A stretch of DNA of 46,306 bases from Candidatus Zixiibacteriota bacterium (GCA_024641335.1 JAHEDG010000020.1:1-46306); one strand, 5' to 3'. Positions 17,220-26,628 are shown, counted from the stretch's first letter. Made by a program: numbers and translations. The notes: a model not told the origin generated them from the sequence alone.

Positions 17220-18875
17220 ATGAGCAAATTAAATCTCTTCGCGGGACTGGCCTTCGTTATTATACTTATTCCCGCCAACGCCGGCGGACAACCATCTGCT
17301 TCCGATATCATCGAAAAAAACATATCGTCGGGTTCTGTGGAATCCAGGTTCTCGACGCCTGTTTCCAGTAAGGTACTGCTGGAGAATAAAATAGACCCCG
17401 CGGCCTATATCCTGGGTCCCGGTGATGTGCTTTCCATCTTTACCTGGGGTAATTTCCAGGGACAATACACTCTGACAGTCTCTCCGGAAGGGATGCTGCT
17501 CATTCCCGAAGTCGGCCCTATCGACGTGGCCGGATTGTCTCTTAATGGAGCTGATGAAAAAATATCACGCGGTATCCTCAAGCGTTATCGCAACGTGGAA
17601 ATCCTGATTTCCCTCGTCGATCTCAGAGAGTTCAAAGTATATATCGGTGGCGCGGTGAAAAACCCCGGGGCCTATCCGGCTACTGCCGTCTCCAGGGTAT
17701 CCGAAATTATCGAACTGGCCGGTGGTTTCATGGGTGATGAAACTTCTGAGCAAAATTATAATCCTACAACCAGAATGCCCAGGTCAAGTGACGGAAAAGC
17801 CTCCAAAAGAAATATCAGGGTTTTCAAACAAAATGGCGAAAACTTGAGAGCCGACGTACTTCGATTCGAGATTACCGGCCGCACAGAATTCGATCCCATG
17901 TTAAGAGAAGGGGACAGGATATTTATCCCTGTTCGGGAGCGGGATATAAATCTGTATGGGATTTTCGGAGCGGTCAAAAATCCCGGATTTTTCGAGTATT
18001 CCCCTGACGATTCCCTGGCCGATCTGCTGAATCTCGGCCATGGCTTGACTCTTGATGCCGATTCCGCCAAAGTTGAAATCGTCAGGTTTCGCAAGGATAA
18101 TACGGAAACATACAATTTGAAACTCGATCTGAAAACCGATAATTGGAATATCCCTCTTCATTCCGACGACAGGGTCTATATCAAAGAACTGCGCGACTAC
18201 CATGAAAAACATCAGGTTCTGCTTGCCGGCGAATTTAATTATCCGGGATACTATGCCATTACTCCCGATTCGACCAAGTTTTCCGAGATCTTGAAAAAAG
18301 CGGGAGGGCTTACCGAAATCGCCTCTATATACGAGGCCGAAGTTACCAGAGTTTCCGCCGAGGAGATCATCGATACGGAATTTGAAAGACTGAAAAAAAT
18401 GCAAATCTCGGATATGTCCGAGAGCGAATACGAATATTTTAAAATCAAATCCAGATCCAGGCCGGGGAGGGTTGCGGTTGATCTGGTCGGCTTGATCGCC
18501 GGCGATTCCACCAAGGATCTTATCTTGAGGAATGGCGACGTGATCAATGTGCCGCGTAAGAATACCGTTATCAATGTTCTCGGCGAGGTCGCCAATCCCG
18601 GTATTTTGCCTTATCAGCCCGGAGCCGATTATAGATATTATATCGCCAGAGCCGGCGGTTACTCCGACCGGGCGCGCAAAAGAGGCGTCTCCATAATAAA
18701 AGGAATTACCGGAGAATGGAAAAAAGGTAAAAAGGGATACGTTCTGGAACAGGGGGATACAGTCTGGATACCCGAGAAGAAAAAACGAAATTACCCGGTC
18801 ATTATTAAGGACACATTGATTTTCATTGGCAATATAGCGACAGTTTACCTTGTAATTCAGCAGGCTACCAAATGA
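17220..18875 (+). CDS. Polysaccharide export protein, Wza-like with multiple SLBB domains
   Basis: This is a 551-residue outer-membrane polysaccharide exporter from ATG 17220. An upstream GTG at 17112 would add a non-signal tail. The signal peptide ends ANA-GG, with no lipobox. The Poly_export domain is at 60-135 (YILGPGDVLSIFTWG, SPEGMLLIPEVG). About four SLBB-type repeats follow with the G-x-V-x-NPG-x-Y signature near 143-153, 248-260, 335-345 and 452-465. A hydrophobic helix at about 527-546 ends the protein, like the helix that forms the Wza pore in the outer membrane. Its last codons overlap the wzz-like gene by ATGA. It probably exports the polymer made by the downstream genes. Confidence 0.9.
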   Translation: MSKLNLFAGLAFVIILIPANAGGQPSASDIIEKNISSGSVESRFSTPVSSKVLLENKIDPAAYILGPGDVLSIFTWGNFQGQYTLTVSPEGMLLIPEVGPIDVAGLSLNGADEKISRGILKRYRNVEILISLVDLREFKVYIGGAVKNPGAYPATAVSRVSEIIELAGGFMGDETSEQNYNPTTRMPRSSDGKASKRNIRVFKQNGENLRADVLRFEITGRTEFDPMLREGDRIFIPVRERDINLYGIFGAVKNPGFFEYSPDDSLADLLNLGHGLTLDADSAKVEIVRFRKDNTETYNLKLDLKTDNWNIPLHSDDRVYIKELRDYHEKHQVLLAGEFNYPGYYAITPDSTKFSEILKKAGGLTEIASIYEAEVTRVSAEEIIDTEFERLKKMQISDMSESEYEYFKIKSRSRPGRVAVDLVGLIAGDSTKDLILRNGDVINVPRKNTVINVLGEVANPGILPYQPGADYRYYIARAGGYSDRARKRGVSIIKGITGEWKKGKKGYVLEQGDTVWIPEKKKRNYPVIIKDTLIFIGNIATVYLVIQQATK

Positions 18876-20134
18876 CAAATATCGATACTCCCGATACCGA
18901 TAACGAATTTCTTTGGAAGTTTATCGGTGTGATTCTCCGATGGCGCAGGCTCCTACTGGTTAATTCCTTCATCGCCACGCTACTGACATTTATTATAATG
19001 ATTTCCTTTTTCCCCAATTGGTTTACGGCTACCACATCAATAATGCCTCCCGAAAAGGATTCCGGCGGGTTAAACCTGGGAGGGATGCTGCCCGGTGGAC
19101 TCGGAGCTTTATTGGGCGGAAGCGGTATGTCATTGCCGGGCCTGGCCAGTCCGTCCGATCTATATGCCTCGGTCGTTAAAAGCAAAATAGTAAGCCAGGC
19201 CGTAGTTGAGAAAAATAATCTCAAAGAATCGTTCGGAATTGACCTCGATAGCAAAGTTTTGGATGAACTGGCCGGAAGAACATCCGTTATTGTCCAACCA
19301 GAGGGTATAATCAATATTTCCTATGAAGACACCGATCCGGTTTTAGCAGCCGCCGTCGCCAATAGCTATGTGGAAGAACTCAACCGGGTCAATCAGGAAC
19401 ATCTGGTCAGCAAAGCCAAAGCAACCAGAGAGTTTATTGAGAGAAGATTAAACGAGTCGATCAACGATCTGGCAGCTGCCGAAGAGGCTTACCGAAAATT
19501 CCAGCAGGACAATAACGCCTTCGCCCTTGATGAACAGGTCAAGGCTTCGATAAACGCTGTCGCCCAGCTAAAAGGTGAACTGGTTTTGGCTGAAATCGAA
19601 TTAGGCGTAATGAAAAAATCACTGCTTCCGAACAATACCCGATATAAAAATCAGGAATTCAAAATAGAGCAGATTAAAAAACAGATTGATAGAATGGAAT
19701 CGGGAGACTCCACCTCGGCAGATTATTCCATCCTCAATATTCCTATCAGCATTGCTCCCGAACTCGGACTGGAATTCGTGCGAATCAGCCGTGAGTTGAA
19801 AATTCAGGAGACTATTTTCGAACTGCTCAAACAGCAGTACGAGCAGGCCAAAATTCAGGAAATGCGAGATACGCCAACGGTCCAGGTACTCGATGTCGCC
19901 AGAGTTCCGGAGATCAAAAGCAGACCAAAAAGAGTGTTTACTGCCCTTCTGGCGGGTTTTTTGAGTTTCGGCTTTACCTTGTTTTTTGTTATCATCCTGG
20001 AATTCGTTCACTTCGAAAAAGAGAAAAATTCCGAAATCTATCATCGCTTGACCGGAATCACAGATATGCTCAATGAGGATTTCTACTGGATACGATCTCT
20101 ATTCGGCAAAAAAGGAAAAGACAATGCCAGTTAA
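18872..20134 (+). CDS. Wzz-type chain-length determinant / co-polymerase
   Basis: This 420-residue inner-membrane protein has two membrane segments (about 27-47 and 367-390) flanking a periplasmic coiled-coil region. The N-terminal Wzz motif (FLWKFIGVILRWRRLLLVN), a Gly-rich loop at 65-90, coiled coil 180-345 and the proline-rich segment before TM2 (VARVPEIKSRPKRVF) are family features. There is no Walker tyrosine-kinase domain, so it is not a BY-kinase fusion. It overlaps the exporter gene by 4 nt. In Wzx/Wzy pathways it sets polymer length and meets the Wza-like protein across the periplasm. Confidence 0.9.
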   Translation: MTNIDTPDTDNEFLWKFIGVILRWRRLLLVNSFIATLLTFIIMISFFPNWFTATTSIMPPEKDSGGLNLGGMLPGGLGALLGGSGMSLPGLASPSDLYASVVKSKIVSQAVVEKNNLKESFGIDLDSKVLDELAGRTSVIVQPEGIINISYEDTDPVLAAAVANSYVEELNRVNQEHLVSKAKATREFIERRLNESINDLAAAEEAYRKFQQDNNAFALDEQVKASINAVAQLKGELVLAEIELGVMKKSLLPNNTRYKNQEFKIEQIKKQIDRMESGDSTSADYSILNIPISIAPELGLEFVRISRELKIQETIFELLKQQYEQAKIQEMRDTPTVQVLDVARVPEIKSRPKRVFTALLAGFLSFGFTLFFVIILEFVHFEKEKNSEIYHRLTGITDMLNEDFYWIRSLFGKKGKDNAS

Positions 20135-21149
20135 TATCGGACAAATCGGTTTGGGTGCCTGGGGAAGAAATCTGATCAGGACTTTTTACAATCTCCCGGG
20201 GGTCAATGTAAAGCAGGGTTGCGATGCCAGCCCGGCTCAGCTGGCTAAAATCAGCGGCTCATTCCCCGGTGTTACCTGGACAAAGGATCCGGGGGAGATC
20301 ATAAACGATCCTTCGATCAATGCCGTGGTCATCGCCACTCCTCCGGCTGATCATTTTGACCTGGCCGCCAGAGCGCTCAAAGCGGGCAAGGATGTATTTG
20401 TTGAAAAACCCCTGGTTCTTGATGTCGAAAAGGGGAAAATGCTGATTGAGCTGGCAGCCAAACGCGATAAGATCCTGATGGTCGGACATATTATGGAATA
20501 TCATCCCGCGTCTCTGGCCATGAAAGAGTATATCCATTCCGGAAAATTGGGGAAAATCTACTATCTCTATTCTTCCAGAATCAATCTCGGCAAAGTCAGG
20601 GATATTGAAAACGCTCTCTGGAGTTTCGCCCCTCATGATATCTCCATGATTATGTTTTTGCTCGATCAGGTTCCTGTAAGGGTAACCGCAACAGGAGCCT
20701 CTTATCTTCAAAAAGATATCGAAGACGTCTGCTTTATGACCATGCATTTCGAGGATAAAACTATGGCTCATATTCATGTCAGCTGGCTTGATCCTCATAA
20801 AGAGCGAAAACTGACTATAGTGGGATCTAAAATGATGGCTGTCTTCGACGATACCAACAGTTCCGAAAAAATCTGGCTTTATGATAAAGGGGTCGATACC
20901 AAACTCGATTACAACACCTACGGAGAATATATGAGCTTAAGAGCCGGCGATATACTTATCCCCAAAGTCGCTTCCACCGAACCACTGATGGCCGAATGCG
21001 CTCATTTTATCGAATGCGTGAAAGATAGAACCCGTCCCAGATCCGACGGTCTGGACGGTTTAAAAGTATTAACCATATTAACGGCCGCTCAGGAGTCGAT
21101 GCAAAACGGCGGGGCGCCCATCGATGTAAATATAAAAGATCTAAACTGA
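20124..21149 (+). CDS. wbpB: Gfo/Idh/MocA sugar-nucleotide dehydrogenase, WbpB-like
   Basis: This NAD-dependent oxidoreductase has 341 residues from ATG 20124; AAAGGAAAAG lies upstream inside the previous gene's end. The Rossmann motif GQIGLGAWGRN and the EKPLVLD motif of the Gfo/Idh/MocA family are present, as is the downstream helix KDVFVEKP...GHIMEYHP. With the next three genes it forms the B-D-E-I set, where WbpB oxidises C3 of UDP-GlcNAcA so that WbpE can aminate it. The gene symbol is assigned by context and family; exact substrate is inferred. Confidence 0.8.
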   Translation: MPVNIGQIGLGAWGRNLIRTFYNLPGVNVKQGCDASPAQLAKISGSFPGVTWTKDPGEIINDPSINAVVIATPPADHFDLAARALKAGKDVFVEKPLVLDVEKGKMLIELAAKRDKILMVGHIMEYHPASLAMKEYIHSGKLGKIYYLYSSRINLGKVRDIENALWSFAPHDISMIMFLLDQVPVRVTATGASYLQKDIEDVCFMTMHFEDKTMAHIHVSWLDPHKERKLTIVGSKMMAVFDDTNSSEKIWLYDKGVDTKLDYNTYGEYMSLRAGDILIPKVASTEPLMAECAHFIECVKDRTRPRSDGLDGLKVLTILTAAQESMQNGGAPIDVNIKDLN

Positions 21150-21155
21150 GGAGAT

Positions 21156-21905
21156 ATGAACTACCATAAAGAGGAATCGGCGATAATCGGCGAAAACACC
21201 GATATCGGATACAATTGCTTTATCGGCAAGGATGTGCTTATCGGAAGCGGATGCAGGATCGGATGCGGCGTCATTATTCATGACGGTACCGCTATCGGAT
21301 CCAATGTTCGTATCGACGATAATTCGGTGCTGGGCAAATCACCGATGAAAGCGGCCAACTCGGCGGTTACAAAGGATCAGGAGCTTCCGGCTTTGGTTGT
21401 CTCCGACGATTGTATAATCGGGACTTCCGTCGTGTTATACCGCGGAGCTAAGCTGGGTAGAAAGGTGCTGGTAGCCGATCTTTCCACCATTCGTGAGAAT
21501 GTCCAAATCGGAGAATTTACTATTGTCGGCCGGGGAGTGGCCGTCGAGAATTTCTGCAAAATAGGCTCCTACTGCAAACTCGAAACCAATGTGTATATCA
21601 CCGCCTACTCGGAAATAGAGGATCGGGTCTTTGTGGCGCCTTGCGTGGCCACATCCAACGACAACTATATTGGAAGAACAGAAGAACGATTCAAACATTT
21701 TAAAGGTGTTACCATAAAAAAAGGGGCGAGAATAGGGGTCGGCGCTGTAATTTTGCCCGGCAAGGTTATCGGCGAGGACGCTCTTATCGCAGCCGGAGCT
21801 GTTCTAACCTCAAATGCTCAGCCTCGTTTGATTATGGCTGGTCTTCCTGCGAAAAAATTCCGCGAGGTGCCTGTCGAACAATTACTGGAAAATCAAAATT
21901 GGTGA
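21156..21905 (+). CDS. wbpD: Hexapeptide-repeat N-acetyltransferase, WbpD-like
   Basis: This 249-residue left-handed beta-helix acyltransferase has many hexapeptide turns (IGENTDIGYNCFIGKDV, IGVGAVILPGKVIGEDALI) and the terminal LIMAGLPAKKFRE motif. It is longer than typical WbpD (about 190-200 residues) because of extra N-terminal coils and an insert at 65-85. In the pathway the enzyme acetylates the 3-amino group of UDP-GlcNAc(3N)A. SD GAGGAGAT lies 6 nt after the previous stop. Assignment rests on fold and gene order. Confidence 0.78.
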   Translation: MNYHKEESAIIGENTDIGYNCFIGKDVLIGSGCRIGCGVIIHDGTAIGSNVRIDDNSVLGKSPMKAANSAVTKDQELPALVVSDDCIIGTSVVLYRGAKLGRKVLVADLSTIRENVQIGEFTIVGRGVAVENFCKIGSYCKLETNVYITAYSEIEDRVFVAPCVATSNDNYIGRTEERFKHFKGVTIKKGARIGVGAVILPGKVIGEDALIAAGAVLTSNAQPRLIMAGLPAKKFREVPVEQLLENQNW

Positions 21906-21916
21906 AGGATTGATTT

Positions 21917-23023
21917 ATGAAAGTTCCTCTTTTGGATCTTAAAAGACAATACGCCTCGATAAAGGGCGAAATCGATAACGCCATGCAAACGGTCCTGGAT
22001 CACGGGATGTTTATTCTTGGCCCGGAGGTCAGGGATCTCGAAACTAAACTGGCTGAATATTGTGGCGCCAGACATGGTATAGGCGTGGCCTCGGGCACAG
22101 ACGCCCTTCTGTTGTCTTTGCGGGCTCTCGGAGTCGGCCCCGGGGATGAGGTAATCACGACTACATTTACCTTTTTCGCCACAGCAGGAGTAGTCAGCCG
22201 GCTCGGTGCCAAACCGGTCTTCGTCGATATTGACCCCAAAACCTTCAATATCGATCCGGATCAACTGGAGAAAAAAATAACAGCTAAAACCAGAGCTGTC
22301 ATTCCTGTTCATTTATATGGGCAGATGGCGGATATGGACGAAATCTCATCCATCGCCAGTAAAAAGAACATTCCGATTATCGAGGATGCCGCTCAGGCTA
22401 TCGGCGCGCGATACAAAAACAAAATCGCCGGCGGGTTCGGGAAAACCGCCTGTTTCTCCTTCTTTCCCAGCAAGAATCTGGGGGCGTACGGCGACGGCGG
22501 ATTTATTACCACCGACGATGACAAAATAGCCGATCTGTTGGGACGATTGAGAGTTCATGGCGCCAAACCCAAGTATTACCATTCGATGGTCGGTTTCAAC
22601 AGCAGGCTCGATTCTCTCCAGGCCGCGATTTTGCTTGTCAAATTGAAATACCTGCCGGAGTGGCATGAGGCCAGACGGCAAAAGGCCGAACGGTATAATC
22701 AGCTGTTGGCTGACCTTCCACAGGTCGTTCGCCCATTTGTTCATGACCACAATTATCATATCTACCACCAGTACACTCTCAAAGCCCAGAATAGGGACGC
22801 TCTGAAGGAACACCTGAAATCAAATCAAATTGGTTTCGACACCTATTATCCGCTCCCTTTGCATCTTCAGGAGTGCTACAGTGACCTCGGCTACAATACA
22901 GGCGATCTCCCGGTTTCTGAAAAAATCGCTGGACAGGCCATCTCCCTGCCGATTTTCCCTGAGCTGACTGACGAGGAACAGGATTTTGTTGTGGATAGCA
23001 TCAAGAAGTTCTACGATAAATAA
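21917..23023 (+). CDS. wbpE: DegT/DnrJ/EryC1-family PLP aminotransferase, WbpE-like
   Basis: This 368-residue sugar aminotransferase carries the GTDALLLSLRA substrate-binding loop, IIEDAAQAIGA with Asp157, and the PLP-binding Lys186 in FFPSKNLGAYGDGG. Family length is normal. WbpE transfers an amino group to C3 of the keto sugar produced by WbpB. The stop TAA shares a base with the ATG of the epimerase gene, implying tight co-translation. The family is certain; the exact substrate comes from context. Confidence 0.88.
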   Translation: MKVPLLDLKRQYASIKGEIDNAMQTVLDHGMFILGPEVRDLETKLAEYCGARHGIGVASGTDALLLSLRALGVGPGDEVITTTFTFFATAGVVSRLGAKPVFVDIDPKTFNIDPDQLEKKITAKTRAVIPVHLYGQMADMDEISSIASKKNIPIIEDAAQAIGARYKNKIAGGFGKTACFSFFPSKNLGAYGDGGFITTDDDKIADLLGRLRVHGAKPKYYHSMVGFNSRLDSLQAAILLVKLKYLPEWHEARRQKAERYNQLLADLPQVVRPFVHDHNYHIYHQYTLKAQNRDALKEHLKSNQIGFDTYYPLPLHLQECYSDLGYNTGDLPVSEKIAGQAISLPIFPELTDEEQDFVVDSIKKFYDK

Positions 23024-24075
23024 TGAAAAAAGCGGCATTGGTTGTTGGAGCCAGACCCCAATTCATTAAAATTGCCCCGCTGATTATAGAGATGGGGCGG
23101 TTTTTCGAGACAATTTTGATTCATACAGGACAGCATTACGATATTGTTATGTCCGATAATATTTTCAAAGAACTGCGATTGCCCCGTCCCGATTATCACC
23201 TCAGCTCGGGCCAGGGTTCGCCTGGAAAACAGACCGGAAGGATGATCGAGGGTTTGGAGACAGTTTTCGATTTTGAAAAACCGGATTTTACCGTTGTTGT
23301 CGGCGATACTAATTCCACCCTGGCGGGAGCCATAGCCTCGGCCAAACTTCGAATTCCTATTGTTCATCTTGAAGCCGGTGTACGCTCCAAAGATAAATTC
23401 CTGCCCGAGCAGGTTAACAGGGTGGTTACCGATTCGATTTCCGATTTGTTTCTCTGCCCGGATTCCATCGCTGTCGATAACCTGAAATCCGAAGGCAAAA
23501 CCGAAAAAGTTTTTAATACCGGCGATATAATCTATGATTGCCTGCGCATGCATCAAAAAAAGATTCTATCCAGGCCGGCTAATCCCTCAGGATTACCCGA
23601 AAAATATGTCCTGGCGACTTTGCATCGTGCCGATGCTGTCGATAACGAACTCAATTTCGAAAGCATTTTACGGTCACTGGGCACGTCCCCGCATACGGTT
23701 GTCTTCCCCATTCATCCGAGGTCGCGAAAGATGATCAAGGGGTACTCGCTTGAATCCCGGCTGCCTGATAATATTCTCATTTGCGACCCGGTAGGCTATA
23801 TCGATCTGCTTTCACTGATAACTTCGGCTGAATATATCGTTACCGATTCGGGAGGAGTACAACGAGAATCAGCGTTCCTGGGCAAACCAGTTATAATCGC
23901 CAGGAATGAAACCGAATGGAGAGAACTCGAAAATGCCGGATCGATTTTCGTAAAGGGGTATGATTTCAATCTTTCCGGACAAGTTTTCGCTTATGCGGCC
24001 GATGGGGAAATACTAAAACATATAACCAGACCATCGGCAGTTGAGATGGTTAACATTATTAATTCGGAAATATAG
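23023..24075 (+). CDS. wbpI: UDP-N-acetylglucosamine 2-epimerase family, WbpI-like
   Basis: This 350-residue non-hydrolysing UDP-HexNAc 2-epimerase has the family signatures GARPQFIKIAP, TGQHYD, VVVGDTNSTLAG, HLEAGVRS, PEQVNRVVTD and DSGGVQRESAFLGKP. In the B-D-E-I pathway the homologue turns UDP-2,3-diacetamido-glucuronate into the mannuronate form, UDP-ManNAc(3NAc)A. A WecB/MnaA role (UDP-ManNAc) is the alternative; position directly after WbpE favours WbpI. Confidence 0.85.
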   Translation: MKKAALVVGARPQFIKIAPLIIEMGRFFETILIHTGQHYDIVMSDNIFKELRLPRPDYHLSSGQGSPGKQTGRMIEGLETVFDFEKPDFTVVVGDTNSTLAGAIASAKLRIPIVHLEAGVRSKDKFLPEQVNRVVTDSISDLFLCPDSIAVDNLKSEGKTEKVFNTGDIIYDCLRMHQKKILSRPANPSGLPEKYVLATLHRADAVDNELNFESILRSLGTSPHTVVFPIHPRSRKMIKGYSLESRLPDNILICDPVGYIDLLSLITSAEYIVTDSGGVQRESAFLGKPVIIARNETEWRELENAGSIFVKGYDFNLSGQVFAYAADGEILKHITRPSAVEMVNIINSEI

Positions 24076-24109
24076 AATTAATGACGACTAAATAGGGTTG
24101 TCGTATCAA

Positions 24110-25216
24110 ATGAAAGATAATATCGAAAATAATACGCCGATTCACATTTGCCTTTTCGCCGATGAAAGATCGATCCATACCCGCAGATGGGTGCTTGGTT
24201 TGAGGGAAATGGGTCATAGGGTCGATCTTATTACTCTAATGAAAGATAATAATGATATCGGCGGAATTTCCCTGGGAGCTGGAAATAAATTAGAATATTT
24301 CTTAAGAATCGGAAAATTAAAAAAAATGGTAGCTTCGATAAATCCGGACATTTTCCACTCTCATCACGCCTCCAGTTTCGGCTTTCTGGCAAGCTTTGTC
24401 AGCCACCCTCGCAAAGTGCTATCGGTCTGGGGCTATGATGTGATCGCGTTTCCCTTTAAAAATGTAATATATAAGGCAATAATTAAAAGGGCGCTGTCTC
24501 ATGCCTCCTATATCACGGCCACGAGCCGCTATTTGAAAGATGCCGTTTTAAGTCTAAATAACAGGTTAAGCAATATAGAGGTTATTCCATTCGGAGTCGA
24601 TTTGAAACAATTCAAATATGTCGAGAGAACTCCGGGAGACTTAGTAACTATAGGAATCGCGAAATCATTGCGCCCCAAATACGGAATCGATATTTTAATA
24701 CGGGCATTTCACAAACTCCATCTGAAGTATGATAACTTGAGATTGAAAATCGCGGGAAAAGGAGATTCCGGTCCAGAGTACAAAAAGCTCGTCGCGGATC
24801 TGAATTTGAATGAACTGGTCGAATTCACCGGCTTTATAGAGCATAACAGGCTGCCCGCGTTCCTCGCCGATATCGACATCTTCGCTATGCCATCCAATTG
24901 TCTTGAGGCCTTCGGCGTCGCCGCGTTGGAGGCCTCGGCCGCAGGCCTGCCTGTGGTCGCTGCTGCCGTGGGTGGAGTGCCGGAAGTTGTCAATGACGGA
25001 CAAACCGGTTTTCTTGTAAAAATGGGCGTTGTAGATGAGCTTGCGGCAGCCATTGAAAAATTAATAGTCAGTTTTGAGCTAAGAGGAAAAATGGGACGCG
25101 CCGGGCGGGAATTTGTCGAAAATAATTACCGTTGGGAAAACAATCTGCTGGCTATGGATAACCTATACCGGCGGGTTATTTCAGGGGTGAATCAACCGGT
25201 CGCCGGACAAACCTGA
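24110..25216 (+). CDS. Glycosyltransferase family 4 (GT-B)
   Basis: This 368-residue cytoplasmic glycosyltransferase uses ATG 24110; TTG 24098 is a less likely start with no spaced SD. The GT4 C-terminal domain is clear: a FGVDLKQF motif, GIAKSLRPKYGIDILI, and the nucleotide-sugar site EAFGVAALEASAAGLP (E-x7-E) followed by GGVPEVV-x-DG-x-TG. It should add one sugar to the lipid-linked repeat unit; donor and acceptor are unknown. Confidence 0.88.
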   Translation: MKDNIENNTPIHICLFADERSIHTRRWVLGLREMGHRVDLITLMKDNNDIGGISLGAGNKLEYFLRIGKLKKMVASINPDIFHSHHASSFGFLASFVSHPRKVLSVWGYDVIAFPFKNVIYKAIIKRALSHASYITATSRYLKDAVLSLNNRLSNIEVIPFGVDLKQFKYVERTPGDLVTIGIAKSLRPKYGIDILIRAFHKLHLKYDNLRLKIAGKGDSGPEYKKLVADLNLNELVEFTGFIEHNRLPAFLADIDIFAMPSNCLEAFGVAALEASAAGLPVVAAAVGGVPEVVNDGQTGFLVKMGVVDELAAAIEKLIVSFELRGKMGRAGREFVENNYRWENNLLAMDNLYRRVISGVNQPVAGQT

Positions 25217-25223
25217 AAGGAAG

Positions 25224-26069
25224 ATGAATAATAATATGTCAGATACCTTGAACGCGTTCTCCATAGACCTCGAAGACTGGTTTCAGGTGTTCGAAGAAAA
25301 CGATGTCAGCGCCTGGGACTCTTTCGAATCGAGAATAGAAAATAACAGCCTGAAACTTATCGATATAATGGATAAGCATAAAGTCAAAGCCACTATATTC
25401 GCTCTGGGTTACATCGCCGAAAAATACCCCGGCCTGATCAAGCTGTTTTATGAAAGAGGCCATGAGATAGGTTCGCATGGATATTCTCATACCCAGATAT
25501 TCAGACTTACACCGGAAAAATTCGATACCGAACTTAAACGAACTAATGACGCTATCGGATCGATAATTGGAAAGCAGCCGATAGGTTTCAGAGCGCCTAT
25601 TTTCTCCATAGTCGATAAATCGTTTTGGGCATTTGATGTTCTGCTCGATAACGGCTTCAAATACGATTCCAGCGTATACCCAGTATTAAACTACAGGTAT
25701 GGAATGGTTAGATCGGCCAGATTTAAGCATATTATTACAGCCGAATCGGGAAGACAAATAGTGGAAATCCCGGTTACTACCGGCAGATTATTCGGTGTTA
25801 ACCTCCCTGTCGCCGGGGGCGCCTATTTCAGGTTTTGGCCGTATAGAGTAATCAAATGGGGCTTTAATCAGGTAAACAAATCAGGGTATCCCGGCGTATT
25901 TTATATGCACCCATGGGAAGTCGATCCCGATCAGCCGGATATAGAAATGCCCCGGCGAATACACCTGACCCATTATCACCGCCTGGAATCAACTTTAGGT
26001 AATCTGGAAAGACTGTTTACAGATTTTAAATTCTCCAGCATGGCGGATGTATTCGGCATGGAATATTGA
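25224..26069 (+). CDS. Polysaccharide deacetylase, NodB + DUF3473 (XrtA-associated type)
   Basis: This 281-residue NodB-fold deacetylase has catalytic and metal residues D15 (FSIDLEDW), H85 and H89 (SHGYSH), plus GFRAPIFS. The C-terminal segment (PVAGGAYFRFWPYRVIKWG, FYMHPWEVDPDQP) is the DUF3473 extension typical of deacetylases in exosortase/XrtA extracellular-polysaccharide loci. No exosortase or PEP-CTERM gene is visible here. It has no signal peptide, so it may act on the lipid-linked intermediate in the cytoplasm. GAAAGGA lies very close to ATG 25224; ATG 25236 is a possible alternative. Confidence 0.88.
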   Translation: MNNNMSDTLNAFSIDLEDWFQVFEENDVSAWDSFESRIENNSLKLIDIMDKHKVKATIFALGYIAEKYPGLIKLFYERGHEIGSHGYSHTQIFRLTPEKFDTELKRTNDAIGSIIGKQPIGFRAPIFSIVDKSFWAFDVLLDNGFKYDSSVYPVLNYRYGMVRSARFKHIITAESGRQIVEIPVTTGRLFGVNLPVAGGAYFRFWPYRVIKWGFNQVNKSGYPGVFYMHPWEVDPDQPDIEMPRRIHLTHYHRLESTLGNLERLFTDFKFSSMADVFGMEY

Positions 26070-26079
26070 GACTGTCGGC

Positions 26080-26628
26080 ATGAACAGTAAAGAAAATAAA
26101 GCGGTCTTTCTGGATCGCGACGGAGTTATTATCATGGAAAAGAACTTTTCGGAAGATACCGAAAGCATAGAGATTCTATCTGGTGCCATCAAAGGACTCA
26201 AAAGCATAAAATCCGATTTTCTAAAAATAGTTGTCACCAACCAGTCCGGGGTGGCCCGAGGTTATTTCGATGCCGAAACAGTGGAGATATTCAACAATGC
26301 GCTTTCTTCCATTTTGGAGCTGGAGGGAATTGTAATTGACGCCTGGTACTATTGCCCGCACGGGCCTGCTGATAATTGTCTCTGTCGAAAACCGAATCCA
26401 GGCATGATTCTTAAAGCCGCGGAAGACCTTAATATAAATCTAAAAAATAGTTGGATTATCGGCGATAAGTCATCGGATATTATGGCCGGACTTACAGCCG
26501 GCGTTAAAACCATACTTGTAAAGACAGGATACGCCGGCAATGAACCCGGGGCGGTTAGGATTAATCCCGACAATATAGCGGACAACCTGTTGACCGCTGT
26601 CGAATACATTAACAGGAGTTTAAATTGA
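26080..26628 (+). CDS. gmhB: GmhB-like HAD phosphatase (heptose bisphosphate type)
   Basis: This 182-residue HAD-IIIA phosphatase runs from ATG 26080 (an in-frame ATG at 26047 lies inside the previous gene). D12 and D14 in VFLDRDGVI are the nucleophile and acid; VVTNQSGVARG is motif II; the zinc ligands C92, H94, C100 and C102 lie in YCPHGPADNCLCRKP; GDKSSDI is motif IV. GmhB removes the C7 phosphate of D-glycero-manno-heptose 1,7-bisphosphate. Other heptose genes (gmhA, hldE) are not in the window, so another sugar phosphate is possible. Confidence 0.82.
   Translation: MNSKENKAVFLDRDGVIIMEKNFSEDTESIEILSGAIKGLKSIKSDFLKIVVTNQSGVARGYFDAETVEIFNNALSSILELEGIVIDAWYYCPHGPADNCLCRKPNPGMILKAAEDLNINLKNSWIIGDKSSDIMAGLTAGVKTILVKTGYAGNEPGAVRINPDNIADNLLTAVEYINRSLN

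Noticed and set aside
17901-18878. Long minus-strand open frame of 325 codons
   Set aside because: It lies entirely opposite the SLBB exporter gene, whose motifs are unmistakable. The reverse translation is Ile/Gly-rich without any recognisable domain.
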